A stretch of DNA of 64,000 nt from Neobacillus muris (GTDB taxonomy: Bacteria > Bacillota > Bacilli > Bacillales > Cytobacillaceae): the NCBI RefSeq assembly GCF_943193175.1, contig NZ_CALPDF010000002.1, forward strand, positions 186,001-250,000, given 5' to 3'. Each line of letters opens with the position of its first letter. The first letter of the stretch is position 1. The position numbers were made by a program, and so were the translations under genes. Below the pieces are notes generated by a model. The model was not told the DNA's origin. It saw nothing but the letters and a program-made list of their open reading frames with translations, and searched no databases. Positions 19,578 to 29,961 of the stretch are shown one piece after another.

Positions 19578-20456
19578 ATGGTTCATTTCGGGAGAGTATC
19601 GACGGCAATGGTAACCCCCTTTGATCGTAAGGGGCATATTGATTTTGCTAAAACCACGAAGCTTGTCAATTATTTAATTGAAAATGGGACGGAATCACTT
19701 GTTGTGGCAGGCACAACAGGGGAATCGCCAACATTGTCAAAAGAAGAAAAACTGGCTTTATTTGCCCATGTGGTCAAGGTGGTTGATAAAAGAATTCCCG
19801 TCATTGCGGGCACCGGCAGCAACAACACTTATGCATCCGTTGAGTTGACTAAAAAAGCGGAACAGCTCGGAGTCGATGGTATCATGGTTGTTGCCCCCTA
19901 TTATAATAAACCGAACCAAGAAGGGTTATATCAGCATTTTAAGGCAGTGGCAGAAAGCACAACGCTTCCAGTTATGATCTATAACATTCCCGGAAGGTCA
20001 GTTGTTACCATATCTCCTGAAACGGTGATTCGTTTATCCAAGATAGCTAATATTGTTGCAGTAAAGGAAGCTAGCGGCGATTTAAATGCTATGGCCAAGA
20101 TTATTGCTGGTACGGATGATGAATTTGATTTGTACAGTGGGGATGACAGCATGACCATTCCTGTTCTTTCCATCGGAGGAGCAGGAATAGTTTCAGTCGC
20201 TTCCCATGTAGTTGGAAATGAACTGCAGAAAATGGTGACATCATTTTTAGAGGGGAAAGTGCAAGAGGCGGCAATAATGCACCAAAAGCTATTGCCGCTT
20301 GTTCAGGGGCTATTTGCCGCCCCAAGTCCCGCACCTGTTAAAACAGCCTTACAAATTAAGGGGTTAGATGTGGGATCTGTGAGATTGCCTTTAGTTGGAT
20401 TATCGGAGCAGGAACGTGCAGCCCTCACAACCCTATTAACAGATGGAATACAATAA
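19578..20456 (+). CDS. dapA: 4-hydroxy-tetrahydrodipicolinate synthase
   Basis: DapA condenses pyruvate with aspartate semialdehyde to hydroxy-tetrahydrodipicolinate, the substrate used by both the lysine route and dipicolinate synthase. The 292-residue TIM barrel shows the Schiff-base lysine 163 in VAVKEASGD, tyrosine 135 in MIYNIPGR, and GTTGESPTL (45-53). The ATG follows GAGAGGAG. It ends the asd-dapG-dapA operon and is followed by a clear terminator. Confidence 0.97.
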   Translation: MVHFGRVSTAMVTPFDRKGHIDFAKTTKLVNYLIENGTESLVVAGTTGESPTLSKEEKLALFAHVVKVVDKRIPVIAGTGSNNTYASVELTKKAEQLGVDGIMVVAPYYNKPNQEGLYQHFKAVAESTTLPVMIYNIPGRSVVTISPETVIRLSKIANIVAVKEASGDLNAMAKIIAGTDDEFDLYSGDDSMTIPVLSIGGAGIVSVASHVVGNELQKMVTSFLEGKVQEAAIMHQKLLPLVQGLFAAPSPAPVKTALQIKGLDVGSVRLPLVGLSEQERAALTTLLTDGIQ

Positions 20457-20486
20457 AAAAGTCAGCCGAACTCGGCTGGCTTTTTT
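20455..20486 (+). terminator. asd-dapG-dapA operon terminator
   Basis: GTCAGCCG pairs with CGGCTGGC (20461-20480, one G-U pair), flanked by A6 and T6. The dapA stop lies at its foot. Confidence 0.9.
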
Positions 20487-20562
20487 ATTGTACGAAAGTG
20501 ATTGCGGCAAACATACCTCGGTAGATGCGCCATACGGGCCAGCCGCACTTTTCCTTTTTTTG

Positions 20563-20592
20563 TTGTAAAGGCTTTCGAATCTAAAGTATAAT
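20563..20592 (+). promoter_or_regulatory. sigma-A promoter of rnjB
   Basis: TTGTAA (20563-20568) and a perfect TATAAT (20587-20592) are 18 bp apart, 88 bp before the rnjB start and downstream of the dapA terminator. Confidence 0.65.
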
Positions 20593-20679
20593 AGAGATAA
20601 CTGATTTCGATCGGGCCGCTTAAAATGAATAGTTTTTAAAGAAAGATAATTTGGACGTCAACATAGGAGGAAACGGATA

Positions 20680-22350
20680 GTGATCAAAAAAAAGAAACAG
20701 TCCATTAAGTTGATTGCACTTGGTGGAGTAGGAGAAATCGGAAAAAATATGTACCTTGTGGAAGTAGATAAGGACATATTTATTATTGATGCCGGGCTAA
20801 TGTTCCCCGAGGAAGAAATGCTGGGTATCGATGTGGTTATTCCTGATATCACCTATTTAAAAGAAAATAAGGAACGGGTAAAAGCGATTTTCTTAACTCA
20901 CGGACACGAAGACCACATCGGGGCGCTTCCATATATCTTGCATGATTTAGATGTGCCAGTATACGGAACGAGACTGACTTTGGCATTAGCCCATGCAAAA
21001 TTAAAAGAGTTCGATTATTCTGGGAAAGTAAACTTTAAGGAAATTGATTCCGATGCTGTGTTAGAGTTGGAATCTGTTGATGTCAGTTTTTTTAGGACCA
21101 ACCACAGTATCCCGGATTCAGTGGGGGTATGTATCCACACTTCAGAGGGAATTATCGTCTATACCGGTGATTTTAAATTTGATCAGGCTGCAGCCAAGCT
21201 CTATAAGCCTGAAATCGGAAAGATGGCTGCAATTGGTGAATCAGGCGTTTTATGTTTGCTTTCCGATAGTACAGAAGCGGAGAGGCCGGGATATACAGTG
21301 TCGGAGGCAATCGTCGAGCGGGAAATGTCCAATGCCCTATATAATGCACCCGGCCGGATAATCGCTGCCTGTTTTGCCTCTGATCTAAACAGAATTCAAC
21401 ATGTATTCAATGTGGCACGAGAAAACAAGCGCAAGGTGGCGGTCACAGGAAAAAGTCTTGAACGGATTTTCCATATTGCCCTTGATTTAGGATACTTGGA
21501 AGTGCCGGATGATTTAATTATTTCGATTACGGAAATTAACCAATACCAGGATCGTGAAATTGTCGTTCTGATGACAGGCAGTCAGGGTGAACCAATTGAA
21601 GCTCTGCAAAAAATGGCTAAACAGACACATAAGCTAGTAAATATTCAACCGGGTGATACGGTATTAATAGCAGCTTCTCCACTAAGGGGGAGTGAAATCT
21701 TATTGGCAAGAACCGTGGATATGCTGTTTAAAGCAGGAGCTGATGTCATTTCCGGCAAACGCACCATTCATGGCACAAGTCATGGCAGCCAAGAAGAATT
21801 AAAATTCATGCTGAATTTAATGCAGCCAAAACTATTTATCCCCGTTCATGGAGAATATCGGATGCTGAAGGCACACCGTAAGCTTGGCTTAGAATGCGGA
21901 CTGCGTGATGAACAGATTTTAATAGCAGACCGTGGCGACGTTGTCGAATGGAAAGATGGAAAAGGTGCCATTATAGGCAAAGTCCCATCTGGCAATATCC
22001 TAATCGATGGAATTGGTGTTGGAGATGTAGGAAATATTGTATTGAGGGACCGTAAGCTATTATCACAAGATGGTATTTTAATTGTCGTAGTCACATTAAC
22101 GAAACAGCAGGAAAAGAAAATCGCGGCTGGACCAGAAATTATTTCAAGAGGATTTGTTTATGTCCGTGAATCTGAAAAGCTAATGGATGATTCCACTAAA
22201 TTAGTGCGGGATATCGTAGAAAAAAACCTGGCAAAAGCTGTTTTTGAATGGTCGAGTCTAAAGCAGGAAATCAGGGATGACTTAAATCGGTATTTATATG
22301 AAAAGACAAAAAGAAGGCCGATGATTCTGCCGATCATCATGGAAGCATAA
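20680..22350 (+). CDS. rnjB: ribonuclease J (J2 type)
   Basis: RNase J is a metallo-beta-lactamase/beta-CASP ribonuclease with 5' exo- and endonuclease activity in mRNA decay and rRNA maturation. The 556-residue product has the metal motif THGHEDH (H74, H76, D78, H79), NHSIPDS, TGDFKFD and the beta-CASP motifs up to VHGEYRM. All usual metal ligands seem to be present, so catalysis is possible. Its place between dapA and tepA matches rnjB (ymfA) of B. subtilis rather than rnjA. The start is GTG after AGGAGGAAA. Own promoter and terminator flank it. Confidence 0.93.
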   Translation: MIKKKKQSIKLIALGGVGEIGKNMYLVEVDKDIFIIDAGLMFPEEEMLGIDVVIPDITYLKENKERVKAIFLTHGHEDHIGALPYILHDLDVPVYGTRLTLALAHAKLKEFDYSGKVNFKEIDSDAVLELESVDVSFFRTNHSIPDSVGVCIHTSEGIIVYTGDFKFDQAAAKLYKPEIGKMAAIGESGVLCLLSDSTEAERPGYTVSEAIVEREMSNALYNAPGRIIAACFASDLNRIQHVFNVARENKRKVAVTGKSLERIFHIALDLGYLEVPDDLIISITEINQYQDREIVVLMTGSQGEPIEALQKMAKQTHKLVNIQPGDTVLIAASPLRGSEILLARTVDMLFKAGADVISGKRTIHGTSHGSQEELKFMLNLMQPKLFIPVHGEYRMLKAHRKLGLECGLRDEQILIADRGDVVEWKDGKGAIIGKVPSGNILIDGIGVGDVGNIVLRDRKLLSQDGILIVVVTLTKQQEKKIAAGPEIISRGFVYVRESEKLMDDSTKLVRDIVEKNLAKAVFEWSSLKQEIRDDLNRYLYEKTKRRPMILPIIMEA

Positions 22351-22357
22351 AAATTTC

Positions 22358-22412
22358 AAAGGATGGCACTCGGGATGCGGACAATTCTAATTCTTGTGTG
22401 CCATCCTTTTTC
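22358..22412 (+). terminator. rnjB terminator
   Basis: AAAGGATGGCAC (22358-22369) pairs with GTGCCATCCTTT (22398-22409) around a 28-nt loop, followed by Ts. Confidence 0.75.
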
Positions 22413-22460
22413 GTTATGTTGAATCCGCAGCAATGAGCGGAGACATATTTCCCTTTCAGA

Positions 22461-22489
22461 GCATGATTTTTTAACAGTGGTTCATAATA
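22461..22489 (+). promoter_or_regulatory. sigma-G/sigma-F type promoter of tepA
   Basis: GCATG (22461-22465) and CATAATA (22483-22489) are 17 bp apart. Both match the forespore sigma-G consensus GHATR-N17/18-CATNHTA at every position. Confidence 0.7.
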
Positions 22490-22519
22490 TAAGATATCAT
22501 GCGTGAAGGGAGTATTAGG

Positions 22520-23275
22520 ATGGATAATGATTTACTGATCAATAATTCCGGCAATCAGGAAGGGCAGGACCCGCCCAAAGAGGAAAAACCTGCTTCTCCA
22601 TTAATAGAGAAAATACAACAGCTTGGGCAAACGAATGTACCGCAATTATCTTCAGATTCAAAAATTCATTGTTTAACGATTGTTGGCCAAATTGAGGGAC
22701 ACTTAGCCCTTCCACCGCAAAATAAAACAACGAAGTATGAACATATCATTCCCCAGCTGGTAGCCATTGAGCAAAATCCGAATATTGAGGGGGTTCTCAT
22801 TATCCTCAATACAGTAGGCGGGGATGTGGAGGCAGGATTAGCGATTTCGGAAATGCTGGCCACTCTCTCAAAGCCTACTGTTTCAATTGTGTTAGGGGGG
22901 GGACACTCAATTGGTGTGCCCATTGCAGTATCTTGTAATTATTCTTTTATTACGGAAACGGCCACAATGACCATTCATCCGATCCGTTTAACCGGGCTGG
23001 TCATTGGGGTTCCCCAAACATTCGAATACTTAGATAAGATGCAAGAACGTGTGGTCAACTTTGTCACTAAGCATTCTAAAATTTCGGAAGAAACGTTTAA
23101 AGACTTGATGTTCGCCAAAGGAAATTTAACAAGAGACATAGGGACGAATGTCATCGGGGCAGATGCGGTAAAATATGGGTTGATCGATGACCTTGGCGGC
23201 ATTGGCCAAGCTATGAAGAAATTAAATGAATTGATTGATCTTCAAAAAGAAAAGAACGAAGGATTGATTCAATGA
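22520..23275 (+). CDS. tepA: ClpP-class protease TepA (translocation-enhancing protein family)
   Basis: A 251-residue ClpP-fold serine protease (YmfB in B. subtilis). The B. subtilis protein has been linked to degradation of small acid-soluble spore proteins after germination. The fold is visible from [29 protein letters not shown], the serine motif [13 protein letters not shown] and the histidine segment [12 protein letters not shown] 22520 is chosen because GAAGGGAG lies 7 nt upstream; an upstream in-frame ATG at 22499 has no site. A forespore-type promoter precedes it. It overlaps ylzJ by 4 bp. Confidence 0.92.
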   Translation: MDNDLLINNSGNQEGQDPPKEEKPASPLIEKIQQLGQTNVPQLSSDSKIHCLTIVGQIEGHLALPPQNKTTKYEHIIPQLVAIEQNPNIEGVLIILNTVGGDVEAGLAISEMLATLSKPTVSIVLGGGHSIGVPIAVSCNYSFITETATMTIHPIRLTGLVIGVPQTFEYLDKMQERVVNFVTKHSKISEETFKDLMFAKGNLTRDIGTNVIGADAVKYGLIDDLGGIGQAMKKLNELIDLQKEKNEGLIQ

Positions 23276-23511
23276 TTTTATATACCATGATGCCGCATGA
23301 ACTGGTCTTTCCCTATGAAGCCGATGAATTTGAGAAACAGCAAGTTGTAACCTACAATGGTATCCCGTTGGTTGTGGAGACATCTGGAACTCAATTTGCA
23401 CAGGTTGTACGAATCTTAAGCAGCGATCCTCAACATTTTTTGGATGAGCAAATCTGTCCGGGAGCCAAAATTTCTTTTTCCAATCTTGATGGTTGGCAGA
23501 AACCTAATTAA
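23272..23511 (+). CDS. ylzJ: YlzJ-like small protein
   Basis: A 79-residue protein of the YlzJ family, whose function is not known. It starts [14 protein letters not shown] and carries the conserved PHELVFP and [12 protein letters not shown] segments. The start overlaps the tepA stop by 4 bp, so it is coupled to tepA and likely made under the same forespore promoter. This pairing with tepA upstream of spoIIIE is standard in Bacilli. Confidence 0.85.
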   Translation: MILYTMMPHELVFPYEADEFEKQQVVTYNGIPLVVETSGTQFAQVVRILSSDPQHFLDEQICPGAKISFSNLDGWQKPN

Positions 23512-23517
23512 GAATTA

Positions 23518-23526
23518 TGGTATAAT
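23518..23526 (+). promoter_or_regulatory. extended -10 promoter candidate before spoIIIE
   Basis: TGGTATAAT (23518-23526) is a perfect extended -10. No recognisable -35 lies at 17 bp. It would drive spoIIIE separately from the sporulation-specific tepA unit. Confidence 0.5.
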
Positions 23527-23543
23527 CAGGGTAGATAGCCAAG

Positions 23544-23576
23544 AGCAGCCAAATGGGCTGCTTTCTTCCTTTTTGT
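23544..23576 (+). terminator. hairpin between ylzJ and spoIIIE
   Basis: AGCAGCC (23544-23550) pairs with GGCTGCT (23556-23562), followed by TTCTTCCTTTTT. It lies just downstream of the extended -10, so it could terminate tepA-ylzJ or attenuate the next gene. Confidence 0.65.
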
Positions 23577-23646
23577 AAAAATGAATGACCATCATTAAAT
23601 TGTGAAGGCAGTCTCGGATAAACATATATAAATATAAGGTGATTAG

Positions 23647-26004
23647 ATGGCGAAAAAAAAGAGAAGACAACCGAAAAGAAGAGAAACGCAGCTAAAACGA
23701 ACCCTAAAGTATGAACTGTCGGCGATCGCATTACTTGCTCTTGCGATTATCTCCATTGCTAAGCTGGGAGCAGTAGGAAGGGCAACGGTCCTTTTCTTCC
23801 GCTTTTGGATGGGTGAATGGTATATGCTAAGTTTACTTGGAATGGTTCTTTTAAGCATTTATTTCATGTGGAAGAGAGAAATGCCTTTTCTCTTCCATAC
23901 AAAATTAGTGGGAAGCTATTTTGTGGTTTCAGCCATACTTCTTCTGAGCCATGTATCCCTATTTCATCCGCTGTTAGCTGATGGCAAGCTCAGTAATCCA
24001 AGCGTCATTAAGAATACATGGGAATTATTCATGATGGAACTTCGAGGTGAATCCAGCACAACTGATTTAGGCGGAGGAATTCTTGGAGCCATATTATATG
24101 CCTTATTCCATTATTTATTCGCAGAAACTGGGACAAAAATTATCGCGTTTATTTTTATTATCATTGGATTTATTTTGCTGACAGGAAAATCGTTTGGAGA
24201 ATTGCTGGCAAAAGTCATGACCGTTTGTTTGGGCTTCTTTAAAACACAATGGGATGAATTCAAACTCGACATGTCAGAATGGAAACAAAAGCAGCAAGAA
24301 CGTAAAAATCAACGGAGAATAGCGAGGCGCGGCGGGGGAGAAGCGTCCCAAGGCAGCAACATGCCGGCAGCTGCTGAAATAACTCAAGAAATTCAAGGGG
24401 AGGAATTGGCTGTTCCTGAACCGATTATCTCTAATTTCGCCGACCGCGCCTATTTGGAGGATGCTGTAATCGAACCGAATCAGCAAGAACAGCCAAAACG
24501 AAGAAAGAAAAAACAGGAAGAAGAAGAACCGGAAGAGGACAATTCACCTCCCATTACCTTTACAGAAGTGGAAAATGTGGATTATGAATTGCCGCCATTA
24601 AGATTGTTAAAGCTGCCGAAAAAAACGGACCAAAGCGGGGAATATGAACTGATTAATAAGAATGCGGCGAAGCTGGAACGAACCTTCCAAAGCTTTGGCG
24701 TAAAAGCCAGGGTTACGCAAGTTCATTTAGGCCCGGCAGTAACGAAATATGAAGTACATCCCGATGTCGGAGTCAAGGTTAGCAAAATTGTCAGTCTTAG
24801 TGACGATATTGCATTGGCTTTAGCTGCAAAAGGAATTCGGATTGAAGCCCCCATCCCAGGGAAATCCGCTATTGGGATAGAAGTTCCGAATACAGAAGTG
24901 GCCATGGTGTCACTTCGGGAAGTTCTGGAAGCAACCCAAAATGATAAACCCGATGCGAAGCTAATGATTGGATTGGGCAGAGATATTACCGGTGAAGCGG
25001 TAATGGCAGAATTAAATAAAATGCCCCATCTTTTGGTGGCTGGTGCAACAGGGAGCGGGAAAAGTGTTTGTATCAACGGCATCATTACCAGTTTACTAAT
25101 GCGTGCCAAGCCTCATGAGGTTAAATTAATGATGATTGACCCAAAGATGGTGGAGCTGAATGTATACAACGGGATTCCCCATTTACTGGCACCGGTTGTG
25201 ACAGATGCTAAAAAAGCATCACAGGCATTAAAAAAGGTGGTAAGTGAGATGGAACGGCGCTACGAGCTTTTCTCACATACTGGAACCCGCAATATAGAAG
25301 GCTATAATGACCATGTTCGGAAGCATAATCTTGAGGAAGACGATAAACAGCCGCTCTTGCCATACATTGTAGTCATTGTGGACGAGCTGGCAGATTTAAT
25401 GATGGTTGCTTCATCGGACGTGGAGGATTCGATTACAAGGCTTGCCCAAATGGCCCGGGCCGCAGGGATTCATCTCATTATTGCCACTCAACGGCCTTCA
25501 GTAGATGTTATTACTGGCGTGATTAAAGCCAATATTCCATCGAGAATTGCTTTCGCCGTCTCCAGTTCAACTGATTCACGAACGATTCTAGATATGGGTG
25601 GAGCAGAAAAGCTATTGGGCAGAGGGGATATGCTGTTTATGCCAGTCGGGGCCACAAAACCTGTACGGGTGCAGGGAGCATTCCTATCTGATCAGGAGGT
25701 GGAGGACACAGTGGAGTTTGTCATTTCTCAGCAAAAGGCACAATACCAAGAGGAAATGATCCCAGACGATGTGCCTGAAGCAGCCGGTGAAGTGGATGAT
25801 GAATTGTATGATGATGCTGTTGAATTAGTCATTGATATGCAAACCGCATCGGTTTCCATGCTGCAGCGCCGTTTCAGAATCGGCTATACTAGGGCCGCCC
25901 GCCTGATAGACGAAATGGAAGTCAGAGGGGTTGTGGGACCGTATGAAGGAAGCAAACCGCGGGCAGTTCTTCTATCAAAACCTAATGAAGAAAAAAGCTC
26001 CTAA
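23647..26004 (+). CDS. spoIIIE: DNA translocase SpoIIIE (FtsK family)
   Basis: SpoIIIE is the septum-located ATPase that pumps the chromosome into the forespore and clears DNA from division septa. The 785-residue product has four N-terminal membrane segments (about 20-180), an acidic, Q/E-rich linker (about 210-310), the motor domain with Walker [11 protein letters not shown] (near 468) and [13 protein letters not shown] (near 578), and a C-terminal winged-helix gamma domain (about 715-780) that reads DNA orientation. The length matches B. subtilis SpoIIIE, and gene context is the same. Confidence 0.96.
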   Translation: MAKKKRRQPKRRETQLKRTLKYELSAIALLALAIISIAKLGAVGRATVLFFRFWMGEWYMLSLLGMVLLSIYFMWKREMPFLFHTKLVGSYFVVSAILLLSHVSLFHPLLADGKLSNPSVIKNTWELFMMELRGESSTTDLGGGILGAILYALFHYLFAETGTKIIAFIFIIIGFILLTGKSFGELLAKVMTVCLGFFKTQWDEFKLDMSEWKQKQQERKNQRRIARRGGGEASQGSNMPAAAEITQEIQGEELAVPEPIISNFADRAYLEDAVIEPNQQEQPKRRKKKQEEEEPEEDNSPPITFTEVENVDYELPPLRLLKLPKKTDQSGEYELINKNAAKLERTFQSFGVKARVTQVHLGPAVTKYEVHPDVGVKVSKIVSLSDDIALALAAKGIRIEAPIPGKSAIGIEVPNTEVAMVSLREVLEATQNDKPDAKLMIGLGRDITGEAVMAELNKMPHLLVAGATGSGKSVCINGIITSLLMRAKPHEVKLMMIDPKMVELNVYNGIPHLLAPVVTDAKKASQALKKVVSEMERRYELFSHTGTRNIEGYNDHVRKHNLEEDDKQPLLPYIVVIVDELADLMMVASSDVEDSITRLAQMARAAGIHLIIATQRPSVDVITGVIKANIPSRIAFAVSSSTDSRTILDMGGAEKLLGRGDMLFMPVGATKPVRVQGAFLSDQEVEDTVEFVISQQKAQYQEEMIPDDVPEAAGEVDDELYDDAVELVIDMQTASVSMLQRRFRIGYTRAARLIDEMEVRGVVGPYEGSKPRAVLLSKPNEEKSS

Positions 26005-26028
26005 TAGGCGGAGGATAATCATACTTAC

Positions 26029-26057
26029 AAAAAAAAGAGCCAAATGGCTCTTTTTTT
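26029..26057 (+). terminator. spoIIIE terminator
   Basis: GAGCC/GGCTC (26037-26050) with an AAAT loop is flanked by A8 and T7, so it could work in both directions. Confidence 0.85.
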
Positions 26058-26323
26058 ATGATTATTTTTTATTAATCATGAATAAATATAAATAGGAAAA
26101 TCCTCCTGGTATTACCTATTTTTGTAAGGAAGATATTCAATTATAGCAGATTTATAGGCTTTTGCTGCAGGTAATTTGAAACAATTTTATCCAAAGTGCC
26201 TTTTTTCGACAAATTCAAGAATTTCTATTTATTTATAGACTAAAACATGATAATATAAATCACGATTAGTAGGAATGATATCATATGTCTGATGTCTTAG
26301 GAAAAAGGCCGGGGGATCACAGC
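26058..26323 (+). other. gap between spoIIIE and ymfC with a palindrome
   Basis: An AT-rich gap. It holds a perfect 10-bp palindrome ATGATATCAT (26275-26284) about 40 bp before the ymfC start, a possible operator for this regulator. GATAAT at 26249 could be a -10, but no fitting -35 was found. Confidence 0.4.
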
Positions 26324-27049
26324 ATGTCCATTAAGTCAGATAATCGCCATTTATATTTACAAGTAATTGACCGCCTCAAGCAGGATATCGAAGCGGGGGT
26401 ATATAAAGAAAAAGAAAAATTACCCTCAGAATTTGATCTTGCTAAGCAGCTCGGGGTAAGCAGAGCTACCTTAAGGGAAGCACTGCGGATTCTAGAGGAG
26501 GAAAACGTCATTATCAGGCGTCATGGTGTGGGAACCTTTGTAAATGCAAGGCCGTTATTTACGTCGGGCATTGAACAGCTCAATAGCGTGACGGACATGA
26601 TCACTCAGGCTGGCATGAAACCTGGCACAATTTTTCTAAGATCATCAAAACAAACTCCAACCGAAGAGGATATTCGTCGTTTCAAGTGTTCACCAAGTGA
26701 GGAAATAGTGGTAATGGAACGGGTAAGAACGGCAAATGGGGAACCAGTCGTTTATTGTATTGATAAAGTTCCATCACATATATTACCCGAAACTTTTTCT
26801 CATGAGGAAGAATCAATCTTTAACATTTTAGATGGGGCTGCTCACAAAAGAATTACATACGCGATTGCGCAAATTGAACCAATCGGCTACCATGAAAAAA
26901 TATCTCCCATTTTAGAATGTGAACCAGAAACTGCTTTGTTAGTGCTAAAACAAATGCATTTTGATGAAATGGATGAACCTGTCCTATTTTCGGTAAACTA
27001 TTTTAAAGCAGATAAATTTAGTTTTCACGTACTTAGAAAACGTATTTAA
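26324..27049 (+). CDS. ymfC: GntR/HutC family transcriptional regulator YmfC
   Basis: A 241-residue GntR-type regulator. The N-terminal winged helix (about 8-75) has [31 protein letters not shown], of which LPSEFDLA and [10 protein letters not shown] are the hallmark parts. The C-terminal UTRA domain binds an effector. ATG 26324 is chosen because relatives begin MSIKSD and GGGGGAT lies 6 nt upstream; an ATG at 26285 has a poorer site. It stands directly before nupNOPQ on the same strand, so it may control that nucleoside importer. The effector is unknown. Confidence 0.88.
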   Translation: MSIKSDNRHLYLQVIDRLKQDIEAGVYKEKEKLPSEFDLAKQLGVSRATLREALRILEEENVIIRRHGVGTFVNARPLFTSGIEQLNSVTDMITQAGMKPGTIFLRSSKQTPTEEDIRRFKCSPSEEIVVMERVRTANGEPVVYCIDKVPSHILPETFSHEEESIFNILDGAAHKRITYAIAQIEPIGYHEKISPILECEPETALLVLKQMHFDEMDEPVLFSVNYFKADKFSFHVLRKRI

Positions 27050-27129
27050 TTCTCTCAGTGCGCATGAAAATGAATTTATCATTTGACCATTTCTGCTAAA
27101 TCAAACAACAAATCTAGGGGGTAAATACC

Positions 27130-28215
27130 TTGAAAAAGCGTAAAATTGGAATGGCGCTATCCTTAGTTCTTGCTGCTGGTACACTGTTGGGTGCTTGTGG
27201 TAAAAGCGATGACAATGCTGGCGATGATAACGCAAAAGGCGGAGAGAAAGAAAAAGCTTTTACAGTAGCTATGGTTACTGACGTTGGCGGTGTTGATGAC
27301 AAATCCTTTAACCAATCTGCTTGGGAAGGTCTTCAAGCATTTGGTAAAGAAAATGGTCTGGAAAAAGGTAAAGATGGGTATGATTACCTTCAATCTAAAT
27401 CAGATGCTGATTATTCAACAAACTTAAATACACTTGCACGCCAAGATTTTGATTTAGTATTTGGTATTGGTTTCTTGATGCAGGGTGCAGTTGAAGAGAT
27501 TGCTAAGCAACAGAAAGATCATCACTTTGCTATTGTCGATTCCGAAGTGGATCAGCCAAATGTTGCAAGCATTCTTTTTAAAGAGCAGGAAGCTTCTTTC
27601 CTTGCCGGTGTTGCTGCTGCGATGACAACGAAATCCAATAAAATTGGTTTTATTGGCGGAGTTGAAAGTGCAGTTATTGAGCGCTTCGAGGCAGGATTTG
27701 TTGCTGGTGTGAAAGCAGCTAATCCAGATGCTACAGTTGATATACAATATGCTGGTGCATTTGATAAAGCAGAACTTGGTCAATCTATCGCTTCTAAAAT
27801 GTACTCTTCTGGTGATGACGTAGTCTTCCATGCTGCTGGTGCAACTGGTAACGGTCTATTTAAAGAAGCTACAGACAGAAAAGCAAAAGATCCTAACGCT
27901 GAAATTTGGGCAATCGGAGTAGACAGCGATCAAGCAAACATGGGTCCAGATGTTGTCTTAACATCCGCTCTTAAACGAGTAGATAACGCAGTTGTTGACC
28001 TTTCAACGAAAGCAAAAGACGGTAACTTCCCTGGCGGAAAAACAATCACTTACGGTTTAAGTGAAGACGGTGTTGGTTTAGCGCCAATTAACGAAAAAGC
28101 TGCTGCAAAGGCTGATATTGAAAAAGCGGTTAACGAGTGGATTGAAAAGATTAAATCCGGTGATGTAAAAGTTCCTGGAACACGTGATGAACTAAAGTCA
28201 TTTAGTGCACAATAA
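27130..28215 (+). CDS. nupN: nucleoside-binding lipoprotein, BMP family
   Basis: The substrate-binding lipoprotein of an ABC nucleoside importer, related to B. subtilis NupN (YufN) and Treponema PnrA. The 361-residue precursor has a signal peptide with the lipobox LLGAC (cysteine about residue 24), followed by a charged D/N/K linker and the BMP domain, beginning [22 protein letters not shown] in part ([10 protein letters not shown]). GFIGGVES and the later VDSDQ motif are also present. The start is TTG after CTAGGGGG. It is first in nupNOPQ. High expression is expected, since codon use is more regular than in the neighbours. Confidence 0.9.
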   Translation: MKKRKIGMALSLVLAAGTLLGACGKSDDNAGDDNAKGGEKEKAFTVAMVTDVGGVDDKSFNQSAWEGLQAFGKENGLEKGKDGYDYLQSKSDADYSTNLNTLARQDFDLVFGIGFLMQGAVEEIAKQQKDHHFAIVDSEVDQPNVASILFKEQEASFLAGVAAAMTTKSNKIGFIGGVESAVIERFEAGFVAGVKAANPDATVDIQYAGAFDKAELGQSIASKMYSSGDDVVFHAAGATGNGLFKEATDRKAKDPNAEIWAIGVDSDQANMGPDVVLTSALKRVDNAVVDLSTKAKDGNFPGGKTITYGLSEDGVGLAPINEKAAAKADIEKAVNEWIEKIKSGDVKVPGTRDELKSFSAQ

Positions 28216-28227
28216 GGAAAAAATCAA

Positions 28228-28266
28228 GGAATAAGCGGGAGATGATCTCCTTCTTATTCCTTCTTA
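28228..28266 (+). terminator. hairpin after nupN
   Basis: GGAATAAG pairs with CTTATTCC (28228-28260), with an inner GGAGA/TCTCC stem. The tail is TTCTTATT, not a clean T-run. A partial terminator would explain more lipoprotein than transporter. Confidence 0.5.
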
Positions 28267-28425
28267 TTGAAATCTTAACTGAAGCGTAGAAAGGCATTTC
28301 TACTTTTCATTTAGGGTTTTAGCAAGGAGGCGGCCCTCTGTTTTTTAAAAACAATCAAAGGTCTGACCTCTTACTACTATTGGTTAAAATTTCCTTACCT
28401 TTATGACAGGGAGTGAGAAATCATA

Positions 28426-29961
28426 ATGGATTATGTTATTGAAATGCTGAACATTCGCAAAGAGTTTAACGGCTTCGTTGCAAATGATAATATTACCCTT
28501 CAATTAAAAAAAGGGGAAATTCATGCATTGCTCGGTGAAAACGGCGCTGGCAAATCTACTTTAATGAATGTTCTTTTTGGCTTGTATCAGCCGGAACAGG
28601 GTGAAATCCGAGTAAAAGGCAAGCCTGTAAAAATAACAGACCCGAATGTGGCAAATGATTTAGGCATCGGGATGGTGCACCAGCATTTTATGCTCGTCGA
28701 TGTTTTTACTGTAACGGAAAATATTATTCTCGGCAGAGAGATTACCTCAAAGGGCAGTATTGACATCAAAAAGGCGGAACAAGAAGTTCGGAAAATTTCA
28801 GAACGGTACGGTCTGGCTGTAGATCCACAGGCGAAAATTTCGGATATTTCCGTAGGGATGCAGCAAAGGGTAGAAATTTTAAAAACATTGTACCGGGGAG
28901 CCGAGATCTTAATTTTCGACGAACCGACTGCCGTTTTAACGCCTCAGGAAATTAAAGAATTAATACAAATTATGAAAACGCTTATCAATGAGGGGAAATC
29001 GATCGTTCTGATTACCCATAAATTAAAGGAAATTATGGAAGTAGCTGACCGTTGTACCGTCATCCGGAAAGGAAAAGGAATTGGGACTGTCAATGTCAGT
29101 GAAACCAATCCTGATGAATTGGCCAGAATGATGGTAGGCCATGATGTTGTTTTTAAGGTGGATAAAAAGCCAGCAAACCCGCAGCAGAGTGTCTTGGACG
29201 TGAAGGATTTTGTTGTCAAAGATTCACGAGGAGTTACGGTTGTCAATGGACTGGACTTGACTGTCCGCGCTGGAGAGATTGTCGGAATTGCTGGTGTGGA
29301 TGGCAATGGACAATCTGAATTTCTTGAAGCAATCACTGGTTTGCGTAAAGCAGAAAGCGGCAGTGTGAAGCTAAATGGAAAAGATATTTTTAATCTTACG
29401 CCAAGAAAGGTTAAGGAATCTGGTGTAGGCCATATCCCACAAGACCGCCATAAACATGGACTAGTATTAAACTTTCCAATTGGGGAGAATATGGTCCTGC
29501 AAAACTATTATAAGGAACCATTTTCCAAACGTGGAATTTTAAATTTTAAGGCGATTTATCAACAGGCAAGAAAATTGATTGATGAGTTTGATGTTCGGAC
29601 ACCAAGTGAATATGTTTTAGCCCGTGCCCTTTCTGGAGGGAACCAGCAAAAGGCGATTATTGGGCGCGAGGTGAATGATAATCCTGATTTGCTCATTGCT
29701 GCTCAGCCAACTCGCGGTCTCGATGTTGGGGCTATTGAATTTATTCATAAAAGATTAATTGAACAGCGTGATAACGGAAAAGCAGTCCTGCTTGTTTCGT
29801 TTGAACTAGATGAAATAATGAATGTCAGTGACCGGATTGCTGTCATTTACGAGGGAAAAATCGTTGCAGTCGTGGATCCAAAGGAAACAGATGAACAAGA
29901 ACTTGGATTGCTAATGGCTGGTTCGAGCAGAAAGAAAGCAGGTGAAAGTACGAATGTCTAA
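28426..29961 (+). CDS. nupO: nucleoside ABC transporter, double ATP-binding protein
   Basis: The ATPase of the nucleoside importer, with two fused nucleotide-binding domains like RbsA-type sugar/nucleoside importers. The 511-residue product has a first Walker A GENGAGKST (about 38-46), DISVGMQQR signature and LIFDEPTAVL Walker B. The second half has a weaker loop GVDGNGQSE, ALSGGNQQK and LIAAQPTRGLD, where the usual Walker B aspartate-glutamate is degenerate, as known for this class. It overlaps nupP by 8 bp, with the nupP site AGGTGA inside its end. Confidence 0.94.
   Translation: MDYVIEMLNIRKEFNGFVANDNITLQLKKGEIHALLGENGAGKSTLMNVLFGLYQPEQGEIRVKGKPVKITDPNVANDLGIGMVHQHFMLVDVFTVTENIILGREITSKGSIDIKKAEQEVRKISERYGLAVDPQAKISDISVGMQQRVEILKTLYRGAEILIFDEPTAVLTPQEIKELIQIMKTLINEGKSIVLITHKLKEIMEVADRCTVIRKGKGIGTVNVSETNPDELARMMVGHDVVFKVDKKPANPQQSVLDVKDFVVKDSRGVTVVNGLDLTVRAGEIVGIAGVDGNGQSEFLEAITGLRKAESGSVKLNGKDIFNLTPRKVKESGVGHIPQDRHKHGLVLNFPIGENMVLQNYYKEPFSKRGILNFKAIYQQARKLIDEFDVRTPSEYVLARALSGGNQQKAIIGREVNDNPDLLIAAQPTRGLDVGAIEFIHKRLIEQRDNGKAVLLVSFELDEIMNVSDRIAVIYEGKIVAVVDPKETDEQELGLLMAGSSRKKAGESTNV

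Noticed and set aside
22499..22519. upstream ATG for tepA
   Set aside because: No ribosome binding site; the ATG at 22520 has one and fits the promoter.
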